This document shows positions 8,777 through 17,650 of a stretch of 64,000 nt of DNA, piece by piece; positions within the stretch are counted from its first letter, which is position 1, and each line of letters starts with the position of its first letter. The notes below the pieces were generated by a model. The model did not search any database. It saw nothing but the letters and a program-made list of their open reading frames with translations, and was not told where the DNA came from. Origin of the DNA: Maledivibacter sp. (GTDB lineage: Bacteria > Bacillota > Clostridia > Peptostreptococcales > Caminicellaceae); contig JAOASB010000053.1 of the NCBI GenBank assembly GCA_025210375.1, positions 1 through 64,000 on the forward strand, in the 5' to 3' direction. Both the position numbers and the translations under genes were made by a program.

Positions 8777-9774
8777 TGTTCTCCCTCCATCATGCCTTTA
8801 GCAATTCTGATTTGTTCTGTCATGGGATAATGTATCCACCTAGTCCACCGGGTTTTATTATTGTTATATAACTTACTCGAGTAATTCGCAAGTAACAGCC
8901 TCGTATTGATATCTAGTCTACTAAACTCATATAGAAGTTTAGCCTCTTCACCGGTCAATGCTTTGAGTTTTTTACCGGTATCGGAGTCTACGTATTTGTT
9001 AAGATATTTTGCTTCTAGGTCTATTATATAGGTTATGGGTTTATTGACTTGTTGGAGACTTTGGCCTGTGAAGTATAGGAATGGACTATTTTCTTTGAGC
9101 CAATTAAGGAATGTGGTATATTTTTTTTCCTTATTAGCCGTATTATTTTTTCCCATACCAGGGACAAAGCTTAAAAGCTTGGTTGCTAAATCAATATCCT
9201 TTGATTCCGTGGACAATAGACCATTTGCAATCATAATCAAACTATTGGGGTCCTTTGATTCAAAAAAAGCCCAAACCAGGTCATGATTAAAATATCCCCT
9301 TCTATTTCTGTCAAAGATCATATTTACTATAGTGGGTAATATTGTTTGATCTTTATATATTCTGATTAAAAGTATCGCACTTATATCTAAAACCTCATCA
9401 TATTCGTTGCTTAAACCATCATCATTAGAACCCGTATCAAATATCCACTTTAAAACGGAATAAGCAATTTGAGTAAGGTCTGAAGAGATATATTCGTTTA
9501 TGGAAATTTTTTTGTTTTTCTCTATCACTTCATCGGTAATTTCTATTGCAGTTTTGTTTCTCAAGCTTAAATTGTCAAGAAGGTTAAGATTATCAATTTC
9601 ATTCTTAAGTAAAAATAGGGTAGGGAAACGAAGATTTTCAGCGTTAACTAAGTTCAAGGCCTCTTCATTATTTTTTTTTGCCAATATTACGAAATGATCC
9701 TTCATTTCTTCAATTCCCTTATCAAGTCTTATTTTATCTAGAGGATTTATGGAATTTGAATTATACATAGACAA
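8773..9774 (-). CDS. Unknown protein coupled to tgl
   Basis: A 333-residue soluble protein I do not recognise. It appears largely alpha-helical, with no signal peptide, membrane segment or enzyme motif; C-terminal residues are basic and aromatic (KTRWTRWIHYPMTEQ). Its stop overlaps the tgl ATG by 4 nt, so the two are translated together. By context it may be a spore-coat substrate, chaperone or localisation factor for the transglutaminase, but this is inference only. The start is the first ATG; an AAGGAG-like site (GAAAGGAGCTATCG) lies upstream of it. Confidence 0.7.
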   Translation of the reverse strand: MSMYNSNSINPLDKIRLDKGIEEMKDHFVILAKKNNEEALNLVNAENLRFPTLFLLKNEIDNLNLLDNLSLRNKTAIEITDEVIEKNKKISINEYISSDLTQIAYSVLKWIFDTGSNDDGLSNEYDEVLDISAILLIRIYKDQTILPTIVNMIFDRNRRGYFNHDLVWAFFESKDPNSLIMIANGLLSTESKDIDLATKLLSFVPGMGKNNTANKEKKYTTFLNWLKENSPFLYFTGQSLQQVNKPITYIIDLEAKYLNKYVDSDTGKKLKALTGEEAKLLYEFSRLDINTRLLLANYSSKLYNNNKTRWTRWIHYPMTEQIRIAKGMMEGEQ

Positions 9775-10140
9775 ACGATAGCTCCTTTCATAATCTCTAT
9801 ATCACCTTAGTATTATTCAAAACTAAAGTTACTCGAAGAAAGAGTTATAATATATAATATTGGGAACCTACCATTTGTGTTAAAGATAAGTTTAGATATT
9901 TTGGTTGATTTTAATATAGTAGGAGACTAAATTACCTGATATAATTAGAAAGACTATATGGAAGGAGTTAAGTCCCTTTGTCGTATTTAAAATAGGGTAT
10001 CCTTTCAACATAATAATGTATATGGTATAATTTAACATAATCTTTAATAATAAGATTTACTATAGGGATTTTAGTATAGACTTTAGCTTATACTATAAAA
10101 AACCTATATAAAACATAAAATTAGGAGGTAAATTTAATAT
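9775..10140. other. Divergent intergenic region upstream of the ABC operon
   Basis: This 366-bp AT-rich gap separates the tgl partner gene from the ABC operon, which are divergent. A weak sigma-A-like pair, TTCAAC (10004) and TATAAT (10026) with 16 bp between, could serve the ABC operon. I see no repeat or conserved RNA. Confidence 0.4.
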
Positions 10141-10926
10141 ATGCAACCGGTTATTACAATAAAGGACTTGAAGATGAGTTATGATAAAGACAAAGAGGAT
10201 ATACTTAAGGGAATAAATCTTGAGGTGTATTCCGGTCAAATTATAGGATATATTGGGCCAAATGGTGCGGGTAAAAGTACTACAGTAAAGATTCTATTAG
10301 GTATTTTAGATGGCTATAGAGGTGAAATTGAGATATTTGGTAAGGACATCTCGAAGGATAAAATAGAGTATAAAAGAAAAATTGGATATGTACCGGAATC
10401 CGCTGAAATATATGATAATCTAACTGCCCATGAATACCTGACTTTTTTAGGTGAGGTTTATGGGATGGGGACTGAAGAAGTAGGTGCTAAAGCTAAAAAA
10501 TTATTATCTTTATTTGGGGTTGGAGAAGAAAATTATTATTCTAGAATATCATCCTATTCAAAGGGCATGAAACAAAAGTTGTTAATTATAGCTAGCCTCA
10601 TACATAATCCCGATATATTATTTTTAGATGAACCACTAAGTGGACTGGATGCAAACAGTGTTATGATATTTAAGGAAATTTTAGCCCAGCTTGCAGCCCA
10701 GGGTAAGACTATCTTTTATTCATCCCATATCATGGAGGTTGTAGAAAAGATAAGTGATAGGATATTGCTATTAAATAATGGGCAAATTGTGGCAGATGGA
10801 ACCTTTGAAGAACTAAAGAAAATGAGTACTGAAGGATCTCTGGAACAAATATTTAATCAGTTGACTGGATTCAATAAGCATAAGGATATTGCTGATGAAT
10901 TTATCAGTACCTTAAAGGCGGTGTAG
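10141..10926 (+). CDS. ABC transporter ATP-binding protein
   Basis: A 261-residue single ATPase domain with Walker A GPNGAGKST (39-47), signature YSKGMKQKL (139-147), Walker B ILFLDEP (159-165) and the switch histidine in YSSHIMEVV. The sequence pattern (GYVPESAEIYDNLTAHEYL) is that of ABC-2 exporters of the CcmA/NatA class. AGGAGG precedes the ATG. The gene is 2 bp from the permease gene, which must be its partner. It powers export or membrane remodelling by the complex; the cargo is unknown. Confidence 0.92.
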   Translation: MQPVITIKDLKMSYDKDKEDILKGINLEVYSGQIIGYIGPNGAGKSTTVKILLGILDGYRGEIEIFGKDISKDKIEYKRKIGYVPESAEIYDNLTAHEYLTFLGEVYGMGTEEVGAKAKKLLSLFGVGEENYYSRISSYSKGMKQKLLIIASLIHNPDILFLDEPLSGLDANSVMIFKEILAQLAAQGKTIFYSSHIMEVVEKISDRILLLNNGQIVADGTFEELKKMSTEGSLEQIFNQLTGFNKHKDIADEFISTLKAV

Positions 10927-10928
10927 TA

Positions 10929-12590
10929 ATGAAGGATTTTAGATCTTTAAAACTACTTGATAGATTTAGCTTTATCTTTGAAAAAATGGGAATAGATTAT
11001 AAAGTGATGAGAAGAATATTACAGCTCAAATTCATTATGGATGGAAGACGTGTCCCAACTATCATGACAAATCAAAAAAAGGATAAAAAAGAAAATAACT
11101 TTTTTATCAAATCCTTATTATCCTATGGGTTGGTAGGATTATTAGTCATGGCAATGGTAATCTCATCATTATCCCTGTTTGTAAAGATGAGCTTTGCCTT
11201 TGGTATAAGTATATTTATGATTATGACAACTATGATTTCTGATTTTTCAACGGTTTTATTAGACGTAAAGGATAAGAATATCCTATTATCTAAACCAATA
11301 GATGCTAAGACTGTTAATGCTGCTAAGATAGTTCACATATTTATCTATCTATTCATTATTACTATGGTCATTGCAGGACCTTCCCTTATTGCAGGGACTA
11401 TAAAACATGGGTTTATATTTTTTTTGGTATTCTTTTTGGATATGATACTAATTTCGGCTTTTATCATTTTCTTGACCTCCTCTTTATACTGTATTATTTT
11501 GAATTTTTTCGATGGAGAGAAGCTTAAGGATATTATAAACTATGTTCAAATTATTTTATCCATAACGTTGCTTATAGGGTATCAGTTTATAGGTCGTATG
11601 TTTGATGTTTTTTCTTTAGATTTAGTTTTTACACCGAAGTGGTGGATTTATCTTATTCCACCGGCTTGGTTTGCAGCTCCCTTTGAAATGCTTATAAATG
11701 GTGACTATGGAAGCCATTTTATCTATTTAGGGATCATTAGCATTTTAGTTCCAATAATCTCATTGATAATACATATAAAAATTGTAATACCATATTTTGA
11801 AAAGAATCTTGTAAAACTAAATAATAATAGTGGGAGAACAGGTGTACTAACGGGGATAAAAGAAAGAATACGTAGACAATCGACTAGAATCCTTTGTTCT
11901 GATAGGATGGAAAATATATTTTTTAGATTCACCCAAGACATGATATCAAATGAAAGAAAGTTCAAATTAAGAATATATCCAAACTTAGCATTTGCAGCAG
12001 TTATGCCCATGATAATGGTTCTTAGAACCTTTAGAGGTGATAGAAGCTTTTCTGAGAGTATCTTAGAGATCGCAAATGGTAAGTCTTATATGTCCATATA
12101 TTTTTCAGTATTATTATTGGCAAATTTGATAACCATGATAGGTTCAAGCGAGAAATACAAGGGAGGGTGGATATACAAGGTTTTACCCATAGAAAATCCT
12201 TCTCCAATATATAAGGGCTCATTTAAGGGATTTCTAATTAAATACGTTGTTCCAATATATCTGATACCGAGCTTGGTATTTTTAGTTATTTATAAGTTCA
12301 AAATTATTACGGATATAGTATTAATGCTTCTAAATATGATTTTACTATGTCTGTTAATTCTCAAAAAATCCTCTAAGGATCTTCCCTTCTGTAAGGATAT
12401 AAATTATATCCAAGAAAATAATGCAGGAACATTCTTTCTTACAGCAGGATTTTGTGGAGTTTCTCTTGGATTACAGTGGGCATTAAAGTCTATAAAATTT
12501 GGATTGCCAATTTATTGTGTGGTTGTAGCATTAATAATCATATTTCTATGGAAGAAAAGCTTTAATATAAGCTGGGAAGATATAATTTAA
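10929..12590 (+). CDS. ABC-2 type exporter permease
   Basis: A 553-residue membrane protein with roughly a dozen hydrophobic helices in two clusters (~70-290 and ~380-550) and a cytosolic basic loop between them. Its position directly after a CcmA-like ATPase identifies it as the permease of an ABC-2 exporter, although it is longer than simple ABC-2 permeases. It resembles large clostridial and bacillar exporter permeases with a conserved DVKDKNILLSKPI segment after the first helices. It is probably translated with the ATPase (2-bp gap). An RDD/beta-propeller membrane protein follows after 25 bp, apparently in the same operon. Confidence 0.85.
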   Translation: MKDFRSLKLLDRFSFIFEKMGIDYKVMRRILQLKFIMDGRRVPTIMTNQKKDKKENNFFIKSLLSYGLVGLLVMAMVISSLSLFVKMSFAFGISIFMIMTTMISDFSTVLLDVKDKNILLSKPIDAKTVNAAKIVHIFIYLFIITMVIAGPSLIAGTIKHGFIFFLVFFLDMILISAFIIFLTSSLYCIILNFFDGEKLKDIINYVQIILSITLLIGYQFIGRMFDVFSLDLVFTPKWWIYLIPPAWFAAPFEMLINGDYGSHFIYLGIISILVPIISLIIHIKIVIPYFEKNLVKLNNNSGRTGVLTGIKERIRRQSTRILCSDRMENIFFRFTQDMISNERKFKLRIYPNLAFAAVMPMIMVLRTFRGDRSFSESILEIANGKSYMSIYFSVLLLANLITMIGSSEKYKGGWIYKVLPIENPSPIYKGSFKGFLIKYVVPIYLIPSLVFLVIYKFKIITDIVLMLLNMILLCLLILKKSSKDLPFCKDINYIQENNAGTFFLTAGFCGVSLGLQWALKSIKFGLPIYCVVVALIIIFLWKKSFNISWEDII

Positions 12591-12615
12591 GTGGTTTTAT
12601 TTAGGGGGTGGGTGT

Positions 12616-14259
12616 ATGGATGATAAAAGATATATATCAATAGATTATGCATCTTTCTGGAGGCGATTTGGAGCCATATTGATAGATGGGTTAATCATAG
12701 GACTTGCTGATATGATAATACTAAAAGCAAGTGATATAAATGTATTTAGTATTCTTATAGTAATATTAATAGATTTTTCCTATGAAGTTTTTAGTATCTA
12801 TCATAATGGTATGACAATAGGAAAAATGGCTCTTAAGATAAGAGTAATATCTACATTAGGTGATAAATTAACTTTAAAACAAGCCTTTATTAGATATTTT
12901 TCAAAAACATTATCAGAGACTTTTCTAAGTATAGGTTATCTATGGATGCTTTTCAATGATAATAGACAAACATGGCATGATAAATTAGCCAGTACTATAG
13001 TAATATTAAGGGAAAATGAAGATTTGATTATTGAAAAATTAGATAATAGTCCGTGGGAAGAGAGTCAAAAATTAAAAAGAATCAGGATAGGGGCCCTTAT
13101 TCTAACCACTTTGATTTTTACAGGTGGAGTACTAAATTCCTTTGTAAATGATGTTGGAATGTCTGGGCTACATAAGGTGAATTCCATAACCATAAACGAA
13201 ACTATAAAAGATATGAAATTTTTAGATGTTGATGGAAATGGGTCAAAGGACATGATATCAATTGTAGCTGGCAGGAATGGAAAAGTTCTAAATATCTATA
13301 AGGGGAATGAAAATAAACTTAGTATAAAAAAGAGTTATGATATAGAAGCTTCCCCGGGCCAAGATGAAAAGAATGATTGGGGGGCAACCTTTGAATTAGC
13401 AGATTTAGATAATGATAAATCCCTCGAGTTAATTGTGACCGACTCAGAGGATAATGCAAATAGATTGATGATATACAAAGAAATTAATGGCATATACAAA
13501 ATGATAGATTCTAAGGAATATAGCACTAAGGTATATGAATTTAATAATTTCTTTACTGATATTGAAATCCATAAGGATGACAATGGCAATAATCATATAA
13601 TATGGATTTATGACACGGTGGGAAAACCACGTATGTATTCCTATAGGCTTAGTGAAGGCAAATTAAAGGAAGATTTCTATGAAGTTATAGAAGAATTAGG
13701 TCGAATAATAAGTGGCGATTTTGATGGAGATAACAAAAAAGAATTATATTTAATAGCTGAGGATTTAGATGAAGTAACTATTAACAGATTGGAGTATAGT
13801 GATAAAGCTGTAAAGCTCCATAAAGAAGAAAACATAAAAAGTTGGTCAACGATGTTAAATTCAATTAATAATGCCCATGAAGTAAAGGTAGATGATTTTG
13901 ATGGTGATGGCAGGGATGATATAATATTTTTAACCTTAACAGGGCAAGCTTCATTCATGAGAAAGGAAGATATATGGCTTAAAGTCTACACAAGAAAAGA
14001 GGATAAATGGGAAGGCATATGGTGTGGAGGAAAAAGCAAAGAAAATGATATGTATGCCACAGAATATCAAGGAAATTGTGATATAAATGATGATGGCATA
14101 AAGGATATAATAATAACAAAAAATCATATGGCGAACCTATTTTTCAAATTTGAAGAAAAAGAAGATATAGAGTTTAATAATATAATAGAAGTTTATAATA
14201 TAGATCCTATAAAATTTGCTATAAATAAATTCTGGCAAAGAGTATGGTATTTTCAGTAG
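12616..14259 (+). CDS. RDD-domain membrane protein fused to an extracellular FG-GAP/VCBS beta-propeller-like region
   Basis: The protein has 547 residues. Residues ~8-135 are an RDD domain (YASFWRRFGAILIDGL; NGMTIGKMALKIRV; RQTWHDKLAST) with two or three membrane helices. A further helix lies at ~157-176. The rest should face outside and carries at least five D-x-D-x-D-G-like loops typical of FG-GAP/VCBS repeats (DVDGNGSKD, DLDNDKSLE, DFDGDNKKE, DFDGDGRDD, DINDDGIKD). These loops bind calcium in integrin-like propellers. GGGGGTGGG precedes the ATG. It follows an ABC exporter by 25 bp, which suggests a common envelope function. The RDD/propeller fusion is uncommon; role unknown. Confidence 0.85.
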   Translation: MDDKRYISIDYASFWRRFGAILIDGLIIGLADMIILKASDINVFSILIVILIDFSYEVFSIYHNGMTIGKMALKIRVISTLGDKLTLKQAFIRYFSKTLSETFLSIGYLWMLFNDNRQTWHDKLASTIVILRENEDLIIEKLDNSPWEESQKLKRIRIGALILTTLIFTGGVLNSFVNDVGMSGLHKVNSITINETIKDMKFLDVDGNGSKDMISIVAGRNGKVLNIYKGNENKLSIKKSYDIEASPGQDEKNDWGATFELADLDNDKSLELIVTDSEDNANRLMIYKEINGIYKMIDSKEYSTKVYEFNNFFTDIEIHKDDNGNNHIIWIYDTVGKPRMYSYRLSEGKLKEDFYEVIEELGRIISGDFDGDNKKELYLIAEDLDEVTINRLEYSDKAVKLHKEENIKSWSTMLNSINNAHEVKVDDFDGDGRDDIIFLTLTGQASFMRKEDIWLKVYTRKEDKWEGIWCGGKSKENDMYATEYQGNCDINDDGIKDIIITKNHMANLFFKFEEKEDIEFNNIIEVYNIDPIKFAINKFWQRVWYFQ

Positions 14260-14282
14260 TTAAATCTTTGATAACCATGAAG

Positions 14283-14329
14283 AGTAACATTGAAACTTGC
14301 AACTAAAAAAGCGTCTTAAGATGCTTTTT
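14283..14329 (+). repeat. ACTTG repeat family C, copy with hairpin
   Basis: The core AGTAACATTGAAACTTGCAA is followed by a hairpin, AAAAAGCGTCTTAAGATGCTTTTT, split as AAAAGC..GCTTTT arms around TCTTAAGA. It sits directly before the ribosome-binding site of the next gene and may also terminate the upstream operon. Confidence 0.55.
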
Positions 14330-14348
14330 GAAAGGAGAAATAAATAGT

Positions 14349-16157
14349 ATGAATACTCCTAATAATCCATATAAAAAACGTAAAGATTATTATGCCAAGT
14401 TACTTGAAAATCAAAAAAAGTCATTAAAAATAATAGGAGGACTAAGATTATTTGTGGTATTAGTTGGGCTTTTAAATCTTGTGTTTTTATACATAACCCA
14501 CAATAATAATCTTTTTTTTCCAATAGCTTTAGCATATACAGCCATATTTATCTACTTGATTATGAAGCATGGTCAAATGAAATCTAGGGAAAGATATACC
14601 CTTTCATTATATAGGATAAATGACGACTCGTTAAAACGTATAAAGGGTGAATGGAAATCCTTCTGTGATACGGGAGAGGAATTTCTTAATGAAGAGCATA
14701 GTTTTTCTAGTGATCTCGATATTTTTGGAAAGGGATCTCTATTTCAGTGGATAAATACAGCCACAACCTACATGGGAAGACAAAGCCTAAAGGGATATCT
14801 TACAGAGCCTTGCCGTGGGAAAGACCAAATATATAAGAGACAGGAAGCGATCAATGAATTATCTAGAAAGCTATGGTGGAGACAAAGATTTATGGCTGAA
14901 GGTATGTCAATGGAAGAGGAAATACGGAATCCTGAGACTTTGTATAAATGGATAGAAGATAGAGATGAATTTTATTTCAAGCCTTGGATTGTAATTGGAG
15001 TTCGTATACTTCCAATAATCAGTTTGTTAATAATTTTGATATATTTTATTACCGATAATATATCCTACTATTATCCTATTACAATGTTAGGTATCCAAAT
15101 TATCATACTAAAATATCAAAATAAAAAAAGAGCCAAGGTTTTAAATACAGTTTATAAGTATAAGGACAATATAAAGGTATATAGACAAATGTTAAAGCAT
15201 TTTGAGAATAAAAAATTTACCTCTAGATATCTGAGAGAAATAAAGGATAACCTTGTCAACGAGGAAGAACAAAAGGCCTATGAGCAAATAGATAGATTGG
15301 AAAAAATCGTAGAAAGTATTACTAATCGAGATAATGCCATGTTTATATTTGTGAACATAGTTACCCTTTGGGATTATAGGTGTATGATTGCCTTAGAAAG
15401 ATGGAAAGAAAAATCAGGGATTTTAATAAAAACTTGGCTTGATGCCATTGGAGAAGTAGAAGCATTGTCAAGCCTTGCGGTAATTAGATATGATAAGCCC
15501 GACTGGGCAACACCTAAGATCATTGATGAACCTTCATACCTTAAGGCAGTTCAAATAGGACATCCCCTATTAACTAAAAAACGAGTATCAAATGATTTGA
15601 AGTTTGAAAATCAAGCTAGAGTTTTATTGATAACAGGATCAAATATGTCTGGAAAGAGTACACTACTAAGAACTGCGGGGATAAATCTCGTATTAGCCTA
15701 TAGTGGAGCGCCAGTTTGTGCAAAAGACCTTTGTTGTTCCATAATGAAGGTATATACTTGCATGAGAATAAGTGATAATCTTGAAAAAAACACCTCATCC
15801 TTCTATGCTGAACTTTTGAGGATAAAGGATATTGTAAGGGAAACAAAGAATAAGGGGAAAGTGTTTTTTCTGTTGGATGAAATCTTTAAGGGAACTAATT
15901 CCCAGGATCGACATGAAGGTGCAAAAATATTAATAAAGAACCTATTGAGAAATGGCGGTATGGGAATGGTATCAACCCATGACCTTGAATTAGGGGCTAT
16001 GGAGGAAGATAATAACTCAAAAATTAAGAATTATCATTTCCAAGAATACTATAAGAACAATGAAATTTATTTTGATTATAAGCTAAGATCAGGAGTTTCC
16101 ACAACTCGTAATGCAATGTATCTTATTAAAATGGCTGGGATTGATGATAGTATATAA
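14349..16157 (+). CDS. Membrane-anchored MutS-family ATPase
   Basis: A 602-residue protein. Helices at ~30-50 and 55-72 and a second pair at ~220-262 make it a membrane protein. The C-terminal third is a MutS domain V ATPase: Walker A GSNMSGKST (430-438), the stretch MRISDNLEKNTSSFYAEL, Walker B FFLLDEIFKGTN and the signature-like STHDLEL. The mismatch-recognition domain I with its F-x-E motif is absent, so a role in mismatch repair is unlikely. Such membrane MutS-like proteins are widespread in Firmicutes but unexplained. A UUG 21 nt upstream is in frame, but the AAAGGAG at 14331 places the start at ATG 14349. Next gene 27 bp away. Confidence 0.85.
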   Translation: MNTPNNPYKKRKDYYAKLLENQKKSLKIIGGLRLFVVLVGLLNLVFLYITHNNNLFFPIALAYTAIFIYLIMKHGQMKSRERYTLSLYRINDDSLKRIKGEWKSFCDTGEEFLNEEHSFSSDLDIFGKGSLFQWINTATTYMGRQSLKGYLTEPCRGKDQIYKRQEAINELSRKLWWRQRFMAEGMSMEEEIRNPETLYKWIEDRDEFYFKPWIVIGVRILPIISLLIILIYFITDNISYYYPITMLGIQIIILKYQNKKRAKVLNTVYKYKDNIKVYRQMLKHFENKKFTSRYLREIKDNLVNEEEQKAYEQIDRLEKIVESITNRDNAMFIFVNIVTLWDYRCMIALERWKEKSGILIKTWLDAIGEVEALSSLAVIRYDKPDWATPKIIDEPSYLKAVQIGHPLLTKKRVSNDLKFENQARVLLITGSNMSGKSTLLRTAGINLVLAYSGAPVCAKDLCCSIMKVYTCMRISDNLEKNTSSFYAELLRIKDIVRETKNKGKVFFLLDEIFKGTNSQDRHEGAKILIKNLLRNGGMGMVSTHDLELGAMEEDNNSKIKNYHFQEYYKNNEIYFDYKLRSGVSTTRNAMYLIKMAGIDDSI

Positions 16158-16184
16158 AACCTATAAATAACTAGGAGGATAAGG

Positions 16185-16604
16185 ATGAAAGCACAATACT
16201 TAGAATTAATTAAAGAACTTGAAGAATTAAATATATCAGCTGATGACATTAGAAAACATATTAAAGAAAATAGGTTTTCAAATATTAAATTGAAAACCAT
16301 ATCTCTACCATATCTTAATTCTATTTCACCGACAATTGAAAGCACAGCATTAAAACTGTCTGAGGAACAAGGAGAGCTTTGTAGAGCCATAGGTAAGTTT
16401 AGGGGAATGAATGGTGAAAGAGATGGCATAAAGCTATCTGAGGGGGAAGCATACAAGGAAATAACAAAGGAGCTTCTAGATGTGGCCCAAACTGCAATAA
16501 CCATGATATTGGTTTTAGAAAAGCAGCATGGAATCAATGTCGAAAAATATATAGATGAGCATATACAAAAGTTGATTGGAAAGGGATATGTTGAGGCTAT
16601 ATAA
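16185..16604 (+). CDS. MazG-like nucleotide pyrophosphohydrolase family protein
   Basis: A 139-residue, all-alpha protein. Residues ~50-130 carry the MazG-type metal-site motif: E60-E61-x-x-E64 (EEQGE) followed by E96-x-x-D99 (KELLDVAQ). Members hydrolyse (d)NTPs to monophosphates as house-cleaning enzymes. The N-terminal ~45 residues are not part of the core. AGGAGG precedes the ATG. It is followed by its own hairpin terminator and then by a protein of the related dimeric dUTPase fold. Confidence 0.75.
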   Translation: MKAQYLELIKELEELNISADDIRKHIKENRFSNIKLKTISLPYLNSISPTIESTALKLSEEQGELCRAIGKFRGMNGERDGIKLSEGEAYKEITKELLDVAQTAITMILVLEKQHGINVEKYIDEHIQKLIGKGYVEAI

Positions 16605-16641
16605 AAGGATAATTTGATATATACATACTCCGTTTGGTAAG

Positions 16642-16691
16642 AAACCTGTGGGATATCTTTAGGTCTAGTATAGATATTCTATAGGTTTTTT
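16642..16691 (+). terminator. Terminator after the MazG-like gene
   Basis: AAACCT and ATATCT arms pair with AGATAT and AGGTTT around an 11-nt loop, followed by a run of T. Confidence 0.6.
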
Positions 16692-16726
16692 CCATTATTT
16701 AAATTGTATGCTTTAATACAATTCAC

Positions 16727-16756
16727 TTTACAAAGGATTAGTAGTTGGTATATAAT
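16727..16756 (+). promoter_or_regulatory. Sigma-A promoter of the dUTPase-like gene
   Basis: TTTACA and TATAAT are separated by 18 bp, ending 60 bp upstream of the ATG. Confidence 0.55.
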
Positions 16757-16816
16757 ATTAATACAAACTATTAATACTAGGTACTAAAACCCGTAATAAA
16801 CTAGGAGGTTATTTCA

Positions 16817-17329
16817 ATGGATTTAAATGAACTATTTAAGATACAGGAAATTATTGAGGACAAAATAAAGAGCTTATCTGATATAAAAGAAGATTCTGTG
16901 GGAGAAGAGAATTTATTTGATATAAAATTTCTAGCACTTCAAGTAAAGACAGGGGAAATAGCAAACCTTACAAAATGCTATAAGTATTATAAAATAAAAA
17001 GAAATATACCAAGGGAAAAGATAATAGTAAGATATATAGACGGCATGAAGTTTTTATTATCAATTGGAAATAATCATGAATTCAATGTTATAAACAAGGA
17101 TTCCATTGATAAAGTAGAAAAAACCGATAATGTTATAAAGCTTTTCTCCAGTATTTTTGATGATATTAGAGATCTAAGAAAGAATATCCTACAAAAAGAT
17201 TATGTAGATTCCCTTTCGATCTATATAAGATTATTTGCTAGATATGTAAATCTAGGGGAATGTCTGGGTCTTAGCTTTGAAGAAGTGTATCAGTATTATA
17301 TGAAAAATAATTGTCTAGAGACTGTTTAA
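16817..17329 (+). CDS. Dimeric-dUTPase-family protein with altered metal site
   Basis: A 170-residue all-alpha protein that begins MDLNELFKIQ and contains LALQVKTGEIANLTKCYKYY and RYIDGMKFLLSIG, the two diagnostic helices of the dimeric dUTPase family (dUTPase_2). From memory, active members have E-x-x-E and E-x-x-D in these helices. Here they read K44-x-x-E47 and R72-x-x-D75, so two of four magnesium ligands appear replaced by basic residues. The C-terminal Y-x-K-N motif is present (YYMKNN) but the protein ends soon after. It may be catalytically inactive or have another substrate. AGGAGG precedes the ATG; it has its own promoter. Confidence 0.7.
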   Translation: MDLNELFKIQEIIEDKIKSLSDIKEDSVGEENLFDIKFLALQVKTGEIANLTKCYKYYKIKRNIPREKIIVRYIDGMKFLLSIGNNHEFNVINKDSIDKVEKTDNVIKLFSSIFDDIRDLRKNILQKDYVDSLSIYIRLFARYVNLGECLGLSFEEVYQYYMKNNCLETV

Positions 17330-17386
17330 TAATATGTAGACTGAGGGAAATGTCTCGAAAAGATGATCCCTTTGATTCAGTTTCTG

Positions 17387-17507
17387 GGGTGTTTCAGAAT
17401 GAATGAAGCTTTGAGTTTTGAAATTCCATGGGTTTGGCTAGTAGCCATGTATGTGCTATATCCATGGGATTTCACATAATGAAAAAGTTCATCATTTTGG
17501 GACACCT
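17387..17507. ncRNA. Long imperfect hairpin element of unknown role
   Basis: In the 321-bp gap after the dUTPase-like gene, a roughly 120-nt stretch folds back on itself. GGTGT..AATGA..TGAA at the left pairs with TTCATCATTTTGGGACACC at the right, and GAAATTCCATGG pairs with CCATGGGATTTC. A GGCTAGTAGCC hairpin lies in the apical part. T-rich sequence follows. It could be a structured RNA, a large terminator or a MITE relic. Confidence 0.4.
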
Positions 17508-17650
17508 CTTTTAAGTGTTTTATTCTTCCAGTTAGAAATCACAGGTGTAAATAATTATAGTAAAAACAACAAATTATACTAGATATATAGTAAAATATAG
17601 TCATAAAAAATTTTTTATATGAAATAGGAATGTAAATAGGAGGAGTAAAT

